From: Pseudomonadota bacterium | Lineage (GTDB): Bacteria > Pseudomonadota > Alphaproteobacteria > Parvibaculales > Parvibaculaceae | Length of the DNA: 6,805 nt | Direction of reading: 5' to 3' | Assembly: GCA_021780275.1 (NCBI GenBank) | Contig: JAJXZC010000043.1 | Coordinates: forward strand, 1-6,805 | In this document: positions 1 through 6,269 of the stretch, piece by piece | Numbering within the stretch: the first letter of the stretch is position 1 | Layout of the letters: every line of letters starts with the position of its first letter | Position numbers and translations under genes: made by a program | Notes under the pieces: generated by a model | What the model was told of the DNA's origin: nothing | What the model saw: the letters and a program-made list of their open reading frames with translations, nothing else | Databases searched by the model: none

Positions 1-163
1 ATGGCTCGGAGGCGGTTCAGCCCCGCATGCGCGGGGAGCACTCAGCCGGTCAAAGCGCCGGTTGAGGGGCCGGCGGTTCAGCCCCGCATGCGCGGGGAGC
101 ACGGGACGGGTTGGGCGGTCGGCGGCAATAACGTCGGTTCAGCCCCGCATGCGCGGGGAGCAC
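1..163 (-). CRISPR. Type I-E CRISPR array, leader-proximal end (partial)
   Basis: Three identical 29-bp repeats lie at 13-41, 74-102 and 135-163, with an exact 61-bp period and two 32-nt spacers (42-73, 103-134). Positions 1-12 are the end of a further spacer, so the array runs off the left edge. On the plus strand the repeat starts CGGTTCAGCC and ends GGGGAGCAC, with a CCCCGC/GCGGGG stem around ATGC. Read on minus it starts GTGCTCCCCG and ends CTGAACCG. This matches the type I-E repeat class (GTGTTCCCC...AACCG) and gives an 8-nt crRNA 5' handle CUGAACCG; the E. coli handle is AUAAACCG. Minus is therefore the crRNA strand and the right-hand repeat (135-163) is next to the leader. Repeat and spacer lengths are exactly those of type I-E. 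Targets of the spacers cannot be named from the sequence alone. Confidence 0.97.
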
Positions 164-305
164 TCTTGCTGGATGCCGTTGTATTCAAAGTCGTTTCACG
201 TTTTCAAACAGCGCACCGAAAATTCACGAAATGTTCCGATCGACCGCAACGGTCAAATCGCATCCGAAATTAACCCTTCTCCAGTCCCGCGCAAGATGCG
301 GTCGG
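164..305 (-). promoter_or_regulatory. CRISPR leader between cas3 and the array
   Basis: This 142-bp stretch lies between the cas3 stop and the first repeat on the crRNA (minus) strand, and no degenerate repeat follows position 163. That is what a leader end looks like; the distal end of an array usually ends in decayed repeats. The part nearest the array (about 178-255) is richer in A+T than the neighbouring genes. A leader should carry the promoter for pre-crRNA and the signals for new spacer insertion. No clear match to the E. coli IHF site (WATCAANNNNTTR) was seen, so any bending factor or motif would differ. The leader assignment is inferred from repeat orientation and context. Confidence 0.7.
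178..207 (-). promoter_or_regulatory. Candidate pre-crRNA promoter in the leader
   Basis: On the minus strand, TTGAAA (plus positions 202-207; 5 of 6 to TTGACA) is followed after 18 bases by TACAAC (178-183; 4 of 6 to TATAAT). A transcript from it would start near 171, a few bases before the first repeat. The spacing and position fit a pre-crRNA promoter, but matches this weak occur by chance. Confidence 0.32.
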
Positions 306-3008
306 TCATTCCGCCGCGCCAAAACGGAGCCCCCTTCGCCGGTCGTAACTGACCTCGATTTCGCGTTTTCCATCGTTCAGAATGCCCGCAAATCCATCGT
401 TGGCGGGCTTCAGCGGCAAGATGACCGCCTTTTCACCAAAATCTCGCCAAGGCCGTTCCAAAGCGGCCGCCGCCTGTTCCACCTCCGTGGGATAGGCGCC
501 CCGGGTCCGTCCGCGCCGTTCCGCAATCGAAACCTCCGATCGCGCCCATGCTCGCCTCGTGGAGCCGGGCGTGCTGTTTTCCGGCACGCCCGCCCAGGGG
601 GTCAGCCGACCGTCGCACCACAGAGCCAGCCGCAGTGTCGTGCGCGCTTGGCCAAGCCGGGTCGGCGTCAGGACGTCAGCCTCCCAATCGCCGAAATCCG
701 AGCAGTAGCCGTTCTCCCACTGCAGAAGGTTCATATGCGCGATGGCGACATCCGCTGCCGCCTTGCCTTCCGCTGCGCTGCGGCGCCCCTCGAGCCCCTT
801 GGGCGCGTCGTCGAGCGACCCTGGGCCATAGACGCTCTCAATCAAGGCGCGCACGCCATTGGGCGCATCGATTTCGCCAGCTTCGAACAGACTTTTCGCG
901 CCACGCCACAGCAGCGCGTGATTGGCGTAGACATACGCCGCTTTCGGAAACGCGCGCCGAAACCAATCCGGATCCGCGTCTGGATCCGGAGCGGGCGAAA
1001 CCACCCCAACCGAAGGACTCGAAACCGGGCGAAAAGCCCGGTTATGCCGCCACAGGCGGCCCGCGCGCTGAATCAGCAGATCGATGGGAGCAAGGTCGCT
1101 CACGAGGTCGTCGACGTCGAAATCCAGCGACTGTTCGGCAACCTGACTGGCAAGAAGGATGCGCCCGGCGCGCAATTCGGGCGTGGATTGTGGCCCAAAC
1201 AGGCGTAAAACCTCTCTCTCGATTTCCTGCCTGTCGCACATGGCGAACCGGGCGTGGAAGACCAGCGGATCAAGGCCCCGTGATCGCAGCGCCGCATCGG
1301 CGCGAAGCACGTCGTCGACCGTGTTCCGGATATAGGCGGCGCATCCGCCTGCGCCCGCCGTCGAAACGATTTGCGCCAGGGCCTCGTCGTCATTCTCTAG
1401 CCGGGCCACCGGCGTTTTGCGCGGGAGATCGGAGCGCGGTTGAATTGCCGCGAATTCTGGTTGCCCGGCCTCGATTCGTGTGGCCGACGGGTAGTCGTCG
1501 GGCCAGGAAAGTGGGTGAGAATAAAGCCCAAGGCCAAGGCGAAAGGCCTTGTTCAATTTGGCCTTGACTATTTCCGGCAGCGTCGCCGAAAGCACGATGG
1601 CCGATCCGCCGTGCGCGGCATGGAACGTCAACAAGCGCTCCAGTTCGACACCTTCATAAGCGCCATAGGCATGCGCCTCGTCGACAATCAGGATACGGCG
1701 CGAGAGGGCGAATTGCCGCAAGGCCGCGAACTTGGATGGCAGAACCGCCAAAAACGCCTGGTCGATCGTGCCGACGCCGACATTGGCGAAAAACGCGCGG
1801 CGCCGATCATCGGCGATCCACGCCGCACAGGCTGCGGAAGCCGTCCGGTTGTCATCCCCGCCACCGCCATAACTCGGAACGCCGACCTCGCGGAAATCCA
1901 GAATCGAATCCTGAAAGCCTTGATGCCACCGGCTGGCGCCGTGCGCCAGACAGAGCGATGGCTTGGCGTCGTCGACGAACAACCGGCGGTAAATCGGACC
2001 GAGGCGATCATAAATCGCATTGGCGGTCGCCATCGTCGGCAGCGCGACAAACAGGCCGTCGCCTTGCCCCGAGAGCATCAATCTCTGCGCCAATATCAGT
2101 GCGGCTTCGGTTTTGCCGGCGCCGGTCATGTCCTCGATCAGGAACATTTGCGGCCCCTGAGCGAGCGGGGCCTCGGCGGCAAATACCTGAAGGGGACTTG
2201 GAGGACGGCTCGAACCGGTCAACTCGGCATAGCCGGTTCGCGGTGACGTCTTGGCGATGGCGAGGCCCGCCGCCGCAAGCGCCTCTTTCGCGCGTGGCCG
2301 TGCGACGCTGTCCCAATAGCTGGGGATATCGCCGGGAGGCTCATAGCAGAAATACGTTTGGTTGGAGCCGATCCAGTCCGCGAGATTGATCGCGCCCGCG
2401 ATGAGCCAGGAGACGCGTTTGGCGTCTTTATCTGAAAGCTGCGCCGAAAACGGCGGCCCTTCGATCAATTGGGTCGCAAGCTGGATCAATTCACCCGCCG
2501 CTTCCACGGCGGGTAAACCGATATCGGCGAGCGGCATGCGCAACGCCGCGTCGATCTGGTGCAAAAGCAGCGGCCGACCGTGATGCGCGCACACGGGCAG
2601 CAACAAAGCGCTCCAGCCGAAGCCGTCGATGTTCGGTGCGAGAACCTTGAGCTTGTTCGCGAACTCTCGTGTGAGCAGTCGAAACCCAATTGCTGTATGA
2701 TCGCCGAGCGGCGGTTGATCCGGCAACACGCCCAGAGCTGCAGGAAAAAATTCGGCCGCCTTCGACTGAAACCCTAGCGCGAATTTGCCGATATCGTGGA
2801 GGCAGGCGAGACGCAGGAGAAAAGCTCGTACGGCATCAAGTCCGGCGCCGGCGTAATTGTCCAAAGCCCGCAAGGGCGCGGGGTAAAGACCGAGAAGAAG
2901 CTCAAGCGATGCGGCGACATCCAGACTGTGCCAAACTAGCGGATGGTATCCAGGACGATCGGTTTCGGTTGAGGCTTTTCCCCAAAAGGAAAGTATCGGG
3001 ACGGTCAT
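306..3008 (-). CDS. cas3: CRISPR-associated nuclease/helicase Cas3, type I-E
   Basis: Cas3 is recruited by target-bound Cascade, nicks the displaced strand with its HD nuclease and reels in and degrades DNA with its SF2 helicase. The 900-residue product has both parts in the usual order. HD domain (about 15-220): H27 in HSLDVA, HD at 71-72 in CLHDIGKF, H104 in GDHTAIGF, HH at 142-143, and D211 in ADWIGS. Helicase: Walker A DMTGAGKT (293-300), DEAH (443-446) in IVDEAHAYGAY, SAT (474-476), AEQSLDFDVD (624-633) and QRAGRLWRH (647-655). The GVGTIDQAFLAVLPSK and LPTMATANAIYDRL stretches are typical of the I-E branch. A C-terminal domain fills about 740-900. No key residue is missing, so the enzyme should be active. 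Start ATG has GAGGAA 10 bases upstream (3019-3024). The gene ends 142 bp before the array and reads toward it. No Cascade gene follows it in the window, unlike the E. coli order cas3-casABCDE. Confidence 0.97.
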   Translation of the reverse strand: MTVPILSFWGKASTETDRPGYHPLVWHSLDVAASLELLLGLYPAPLRALDNYAGAGLDAVRAFLLRLACLHDIGKFALGFQSKAAEFFPAALGVLPDQPPLGDHTAIGFRLLTREFANKLKVLAPNIDGFGWSALLLPVCAHHGRPLLLHQIDAALRMPLADIGLPAVEAAGELIQLATQLIEGPPFSAQLSDKDAKRVSWLIAGAINLADWIGSNQTYFCYEPPGDIPSYWDSVARPRAKEALAAAGLAIAKTSPRTGYAELTGSSRPPSPLQVFAAEAPLAQGPQMFLIEDMTGAGKTEAALILAQRLMLSGQGDGLFVALPTMATANAIYDRLGPIYRRLFVDDAKPSLCLAHGASRWHQGFQDSILDFREVGVPSYGGGGDDNRTASAACAAWIADDRRRAFFANVGVGTIDQAFLAVLPSKFAALRQFALSRRILIVDEAHAYGAYEGVELERLLTFHAAHGGSAIVLSATLPEIVKAKLNKAFRLGLGLYSHPLSWPDDYPSATRIEAGQPEFAAIQPRSDLPRKTPVARLENDDEALAQIVSTAGAGGCAAYIRNTVDDVLRADAALRSRGLDPLVFHARFAMCDRQEIEREVLRLFGPQSTPELRAGRILLASQVAEQSLDFDVDDLVSDLAPIDLLIQRAGRLWRHNRAFRPVSSPSVGVVSPAPDPDADPDWFRRAFPKAAYVYANHALLWRGAKSLFEAGEIDAPNGVRALIESVYGPGSLDDAPKGLEGRRSAAEGKAAADVAIAHMNLLQWENGYCSDFGDWEADVLTPTRLGQARTTLRLALWCDGRLTPWAGVPENSTPGSTRRAWARSEVSIAERRGRTRGAYPTEVEQAAAALERPWRDFGEKAVILPLKPANDGFAGILNDGKREIEVSYDRRRGLRFGAAE

Positions 3009-3249
3009 TAAAGAAAATTTCCTCGCTCGTGTCTCAAATCGTATCTCCCGCTCCTGTTTTGCGAGGTCGTCGCAACAGCCCCAATCAGCTGTTCAGTTCG
3101 AAAGCAACAAGGCGGGCGGTCCCAAGCCGGCAAACGGGGTTTGATCATACCCGAGGCTCTCGCTTGTGGCGCCAAGCGCCCGATTCATGGACCACGCTTG
3201 TTGATCAGTCCGCCCGACAACGGTGACGTCAGAGCGACCCCGGACGTGA
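3009..3249 (-). promoter_or_regulatory. Upstream region of cas3
   Basis: These 241 bp separate cas3 from the next minus-strand gene upstream. They carry the cas3 Shine-Dalgarno (GAGGAA on minus, 3019-3024), the dyad at 3059-3075 and a short hairpin CGCTTG/CAAGCG (3161-3178, 6-bp stem, 6-nt loop) with no T run after it. I see no convincing sigma-70 pair; the sequence TACGAT about 30 bp before the start could be a -10 but lacks a good -35. No gene is supported here. The gap is long enough for cas3 to have its own promoter, but read-through from the genes upstream is equally possible. Confidence 0.4.
3059..3075. promoter_or_regulatory. Inverted repeat upstream of cas3 (possible operator)
   Basis: TTGCGA and TCGCAA form a perfect 6-bp inverted repeat with a 5-bp spacer, about 50-67 bp upstream of the cas3 start codon. 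The 17-bp span is a normal size for a dimeric regulator's site. Nothing identifies a regulator, and a 6-bp dyad can arise by chance in 240 bp. Confidence 0.25.
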
Positions 3250-3762
3250 TCAATCTGCCTCACCTTCGGAATTGTTGGCATCTGCGCCGTGTTTTGGGTC
3301 TGACGGCCGCCCCATAGGCAGAATGAATCCGCGACCAGATGGCTTGACCACCTTGAACCCGAGAGCTTGCAATGATTCGGCGGTATGCTTGTTGGGCTTC
3401 GTCGCGGAGTTCGCGGTGGGCTCTGCCCTCCCGGTGTTTGCGAGGTTGCCTTCCGATTTTGCCGCATCCAATTGAATTTCGCCAATTTGCGTCTTGAACA
3501 GCTTGGCTTGTCGCGTTGCGGCCTCGAAATCCCCATTGTCGATGTGAGTTTTAATTCGGTCCATAACGGGGAAGAATTGCTGCATAATCGATCGGTCGGA
3601 CCCCGAATTAGGTCCCCACAAATCCACTGCCCTCGTTAACATGACCGTCACGGCTTCGTTCGACTTATCGACGTCACGCCTCGACATGGCGTCGATCAAT
3701 ACATCGAGCGCCCCCATATACGACTCGAACGCCGCAAAATTCCTTTCATTGCCCTCCGACAT
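3250..3762 (-). CDS. Hypothetical protein, partner gene of the Cas4-like/DEDD nuclease
   Basis: I do not recognise this 170-residue protein. Residues 1-95 look mostly alpha-helical, with MSEGNERNFAAF at the start and a helix pair around 60-95. A polar, low-complexity linker (about 100-128, rich in N, A, T and K) leads to a short segment ESLQALGFKVVKPSGRGFIL (129-148), which may form a small beta-type fold. The tail is acidic. There is no signal peptide or membrane segment, so it should be cytoplasmic. ATG at 3762 is chosen because AAAGG sits 7 bases before it; a TTG five codons earlier is in frame but has no ribosome site. The start lies only 18 bases after the stop of the DUF2779-type nuclease gene, so the two are almost certainly co-transcribed. 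By context it may bind or regulate that nuclease; this is inference only. Confidence 0.8.
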   Translation of the reverse strand: MSEGNERNFAAFESYMGALDVLIDAMSRRDVDKSNEAVTVMLTRAVDLWGPNSGSDRSIMQQFFPVMDRIKTHIDNGDFEAATRQAKLFKTQIGEIQLDAAKSEGNLANTGRAEPTANSATKPNKHTAESLQALGFKVVKPSGRGFILPMGRPSDPKHGADANNSEGEAD

Positions 3763-3780
3763 GTGAGCGCCTTTCAATTC

Positions 3781-5355
3781 TTATTTTTCATCGTGATGAT
3801 GAGCCTGTCCGGCTTTGGAAGCAACGCCTTCTGGTTTCGCCAAGCTGAGGTCCGGCCCATTCGCCTGACGGTCGCCGTCGGTGGCGAGAACCCGCAGAGC
3901 TTCGTGCGCTTTCACCATAGCGAAGGTGTCGCGCTCGCAATAAGCGAGGAGCTGTTGTCGCAGCCGCGCCATTTCATCCGCTGCGTCGAGCGCGCCGCTG
4001 GCGATCTGAAGGAACGCGGTCGAAGCAGCTCCGCCGTCGGCGACGCCATCGAGGTCGTCATAGGTGAAATCTGGACATAAAGCCGGCGCGACTTTCTTGA
4101 TGGAAAAGCTGAAGTCAAACGCAGCAAGATAGACCCCACCGCGAACGACGGGCAGCAAATCGGCCAAGCGGGCGATTACGGCCTCTAGCGATGGGCGAAG
4201 ATCGGGGAAGACCTCGGCAATCTCACGCAGGCGCGTTTGCTCATATGCCGAATAGACAATGATCGGCGAGTCGGATCCGCACAACGCGTTGATCAAGGTT
4301 TCTGCGAACTGCCGGCGTGGATCGTCTGAGCCGTCGGCGAGAAATTCTTTGTGCGTGAGCATTCCTGCGCCGTCGATTTCATGCAGGGACCATTGGAACG
4401 GCAGGATCTGATAAGGCCTCGTTCCTTCATAGAGAGGGATGGGCGGGGCCATCGCTTCAAAATCAAGGTAGAGGGCCGGCGGCCCGAAAGGCCGCAGGAG
4501 ACGCGGCAAATTCTTCGTCACGTAAGGCTGACCGCTGATGATCGCCTCGCGCATAGCCGCTTGCGCGCCCGTGAGCGGAAAGCCGGCAGGGATGTCGGAC
4601 ACCGCCTCGATTCCGAGCGTCTTTAACTTTGCGGCGTTGGCTTCCGACAAGCGCGGCAGGTATTTGATCCAATCTACTGGCTTATCGGCGGTGCATCGCG
4701 CCCAATATTCGCAAGCGTAAGGCGAATTGCACTGGCCGCCGGGCTCGATGAATGGAGCCTGACTATTGGCCAGACAGTCTCGCATGGCCGGCAATCGAGA
4801 CGGCAATTCGGCGAGTCTAGCTTCGACCCCAGCCGCGACGTCGACGCGAGCGAAATAGCCGCGCCAGTCGACACCATTACTGCCGCGCACATAAGCGCTA
4901 TTCACGTGGATGAGTTCAGTCGACGAAACCGTCACGCCGGCACCTCGAAGGACATGGACCTGAAGCGCGATGTCGTCGAAATAGTAATCCTTCGGGCCGG
5001 TGCTGCTCTTGACCTCCCGCAGACCCCAACTCCCGTCTGACAACCGCTCCATGACGTCCACCCGAACGCGGACGCCTTCGTGCTCGAACGCGGCCTCGAA
5101 GATCGCCGGCGCGCCATCGGCCATCAGCGTCGCTGTCCTTGTCGTTGCGGAGGCGTGCGCCCAAGGATCCTCGTCGATCAGCACGCCGCCCGGAAAAAGC
5201 AGATGAGCTTTGATTCCGATCTGTTGACCGACGTCCAACGGAGATCCCGGCGCGGGCGGCTCATAAGGCGGAGGCTCATTCACCAGAAGCCACAGCCGCC
5301 GCAGGCATTGTAGGCCGGCGATATAACGAGACTTGCTGAGATGCGGAGTGGTCAC
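3781..5355 (-). CDS. Cas4/RecB-like nuclease fused to DEDD exonuclease (DUF2779 type)
   Basis: The 524-residue product joins two nuclease folds. The N-terminal half resembles Cas4/RecB-type PD-(D/E)XK nucleases: it opens with LSKSRYIAGLQC (C17), has D100 in VRVRVD, E114 and K116 in LREVKSS, Q132 in ALQVHVL, and three cysteines C209, C215, C221 (CNSPYACEYWARC). With C17 these would hold a 4Fe-4S cluster. The C-terminal half resembles a DnaQ-like DEDD exonuclease: D298 and E300 in LYLDFEAM, the IIVYSAYEQTRL block (365-376), SFSIKKVAPAL (416-426) and D476 in YCERDTFAM. This arrangement is that of DUF2779 proteins; their cellular role is poorly defined. GTG at 5355 is preferred: it starts just before the conserved opening and has GAGGG 4 bases upstream. 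An in-frame GTG at 5403 would add 16 residues but lacks a ribosome site. It shares an operon with the 170-residue gene downstream and lies two genes upstream of cas3. A link with CRISPR is suggested only by location. Confidence 0.88.
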   Translation of the reverse strand: MTTPHLSKSRYIAGLQCLRRLWLLVNEPPPYEPPAPGSPLDVGQQIGIKAHLLFPGGVLIDEDPWAHASATTRTATLMADGAPAIFEAAFEHEGVRVRVDVMERLSDGSWGLREVKSSTGPKDYYFDDIALQVHVLRGAGVTVSSTELIHVNSAYVRGSNGVDWRGYFARVDVAAGVEARLAELPSRLPAMRDCLANSQAPFIEPGGQCNSPYACEYWARCTADKPVDWIKYLPRLSEANAAKLKTLGIEAVSDIPAGFPLTGAQAAMREAIISGQPYVTKNLPRLLRPFGPPALYLDFEAMAPPIPLYEGTRPYQILPFQWSLHEIDGAGMLTHKEFLADGSDDPRRQFAETLINALCGSDSPIIVYSAYEQTRLREIAEVFPDLRPSLEAVIARLADLLPVVRGGVYLAAFDFSFSIKKVAPALCPDFTYDDLDGVADGGAASTAFLQIASGALDAADEMARLRQQLLAYCERDTFAMVKAHEALRVLATDGDRQANGPDLSLAKPEGVASKAGQAHHHDEK

Positions 5356-5526
5356 TGGACCCTCGCGAAGGAGTTCACAAACCTGTCGATGTTCGCCCGC
5401 CACCAGTCGGGACGCAATAAGCTCATTCGTGGACGGCGATAGAATGAAACCAATACGGAAAATAAAGTCGGGCCATCGGCGCAGAGGGAAGAGTGGCGGT
5501 GGTCCAGAGAGGACGATCTCGAGTTA
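5356..5526 (-). promoter_or_regulatory. Intergenic region upstream of the DUF2779-type nuclease gene
   Basis: This 171-bp gap separates the nuclease gene from the small-gene operon upstream. The stretch from about 5430 to 5475 is A+T-rich compared with its surroundings (minus strand TTTATTTTCCGTATTGG then TTCTATCG) and is the likeliest place for a promoter, but no good -35/-10 pair is visible. The nuclease reading frame stays open back to a TAA near 5523, with no ATG, GTG or TTG start before 5403. No terminator with a T run follows the upstream operon. Confidence 0.3.
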
Positions 5527-5835
5527 TCAAGGCGTCGGCTGCACCGCCTCGGTGTGCAGTTCGGTGATGCTCTTTCCGGTGCTCACGCAAAGCCGAGTGA
5601 CCGCATCAATCGTGTCGCTCCAGATAGTGCCGAGATCGCGATTATGTACATCTAGCGCGCGGATAAAAGCTTTGACGTAATGTTCATTCGGCTGCTGTCC
5701 TCCGAGATGATAGGCGACGATCCGCATATATTGTTCCACCATCTGGCGTTTTTCGCCGTCCTGTGCGCCTGCTTTTGCTTCGACCGCAGATTGCTCCAAC
5801 GCCGAAAGCCTTCTTTTCAGGGCCGTCACCGTCAT
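5527..5835 (-). CDS. Hypothetical protein, last gene of the small-gene operon
   Basis: This is a 102-residue protein of unknown function. It begins MTVTALKRRLSALEQ, a basic amphipathic helix likely to form a coiled coil (2-20), followed by an acidic-polar stretch and helices around 28-45 and 50-85 (YVKAFIRALDVHNRDLGTIW). There is no signal peptide, membrane segment or catalytic motif. ATG at 5835 overlaps the stop of the 73-residue gene as ATGA, with AGAGG 8 bases upstream, so translation is probably coupled. Short helical proteins opening with this sort of 'ALKRRLSALE' helix often accompany phage-derived small genes in alphaproteobacteria; that comparison is from memory and not tested. Confidence 0.7.
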   Translation of the reverse strand: MTVTALKRRLSALEQSAVEAKAGAQDGEKRQMVEQYMRIVAYHLGGQQPNEHYVKAFIRALDVHNRDLGTIWSDTIDAVTRLCVSTGKSITELHTEAVQPTP

Positions 5836-6053
5836 TTTGGTTGCCTCTCCAGCGCCGCGATCCGCTGCTCAAATTCTTCGGATTCAATGCTCCGACGACT
5901 CGTCTCGAGGACAGCGGCGATGGTTTGCGCCTCCTCGGGGCTGATCGAGCCTTCCGCCTTGGCCCTGCCCTGGTCGGAATGGTGGAGCAAGGCATTCGCA
6001 TCGTACCAACTTATGGTGTCATTGATCGACATACGCGGGGACGAATCCAACAT
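5832..6053 (-). CDS. Small protein resembling the C-terminal part of DUF5681/terminase-type proteins
   Basis: The product has 73 residues. Its second half, ISPEEAQTIAAVLETSRRSI followed by ESEEFEQRIAALE, resembles the C-terminal segment of DUF5681 and small-terminase-like phage proteins, where a 'loTPsEAaeia.lve..rraIe..Ele.RI.aLE' pattern is common. The basic N-terminal half of such proteins is absent, and the codon just before ATG is a stop, so the gene is either a short standalone version or a remnant that has kept a start. ATG at 6053 has TGAGG 6 bases upstream and abuts the stop of the 53-residue gene. The second in-frame ATG (6032) has no ribosome site. The gene overlaps the next one by 4 bases. 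The family likeness is from pattern memory, moderate at best. Confidence 0.68.
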   Translation of the reverse strand: MLDSSPRMSINDTISWYDANALLHHSDQGRAKAEGSISPEEAQTIAAVLETSRRSIESEEFEQRIAALERQPK

Positions 6054-6215
6054 TCAATGCCTCATTTTCCAACGAAGCTGCGGCGACGACAATCCGGCTG
6101 CTTCACGGAAGGCGAATGCGATGGATGGCGGCGCCAAGTGGCGTGCCGGATCGCCGGAAGGGGCGAGATGGTGGGCGAGTGTCAATAAATCGACTATATC
6201 GATCTGTAATTGCAT
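6054..6215 (-). CDS. Small hypothetical protein (53 residues), first gene of the small-gene operon
   Basis: This short ORF begins MQLQIDIVDLLTLAHHLAPS and ends QLRWKMRH. Its TGA is directly followed by the ATG of the 73-residue gene, whose ribosome site lies inside this ORF; this tight junction is the main argument that it is real. The body uses GC-rich codons like the neighbouring genes, while the first ten codons lie in an AT-rich stretch (6190-6240). No Shine-Dalgarno is visible before the ATG (minus strand ...TTAGATAAAAAATG), so initiation may be weak or leaderless; an in-frame TTG at residue 11 is a less likely start. No domain is recognised. It is cytoplasmic by lack of a signal or membrane segment. 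Confidence 0.5.
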   Translation of the reverse strand: MQLQIDIVDLLTLAHHLAPSGDPARHLAPPSIAFAFREAAGLSSPQLRWKMRH

Positions 6216-6238
6216 TTTTTATCTAATTAAGTTATATA
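6210..6238 (+). promoter_or_regulatory. Candidate promoter for the plus-strand terminase-like gene
   Basis: TTGCAT (6210-6215) and TATATA (6233-6238) are separated by 17 bases in the most AT-rich part of the window, which would start a transcript near 6246, some 24 bases before the ATG at 6270. The -35 matches only 3 of 6. The same AT-rich 54-bp gap must also serve the divergent operon; TATAAC on the minus strand near 6232-6237 could be its -10. Confidence 0.35.
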
Positions 6239-6269
6239 TCTTCCGTTCAAAAGTAGACGGGCTTAGACG

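Noticed and set aside
1..352. Open frames crossing the CRISPR repeats (FSPACAGST and QPRMRGEH periodic peptides)
   Set aside because: The periodic peptides are translations of the repeats themselves and no gene is supported.
231..2389. Several long plus-strand open frames (231-1208, 548-1567, 1440-2246, 1736-2389) and short minus-frame ORFs within cas3
   Set aside because: They lie opposite or out of frame with an intact cas3 that has all its motifs. Their products are arginine-rich or of low complexity, as expected from shadow frames in GC-rich DNA.
3141..3253. Three TGATCA palindromes (3142-3147, 3202-3207, 3247-3252) near the cas3 upstream region
   Set aside because: The same word also occurs inside genes here (near 4290 and 6644), spacing is uneven, and one copy overlaps a stop codon, so a regulatory meaning is not supported.
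3093..3536. 147-codon minus-strand open frame running from the 170-residue gene into the cas3 upstream region
   Set aside because: It overlaps the better supported 170-residue gene in another frame, and its product looks like an out-of-frame translation.
3763..3777. TTG start that would lengthen the 170-residue protein by five residues
   Set aside because: The ATG at 3762 has AAAGG at a normal distance, whereas the TTG lies almost against the upstream stop and has no ribosome site.
5356..5403. GTG start at 5403 for the nuclease fusion
   Set aside because: It has no Shine-Dalgarno and adds 16 residues before the usual family opening. It remains possible.
5527..6215. Small-gene operon as anti-CRISPR genes
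   Set aside because: Small phage-like proteins beside a CRISPR locus invite the idea, but nothing in the sequences (no helix-turn-helix Aca-type gene, no known family) supports it.
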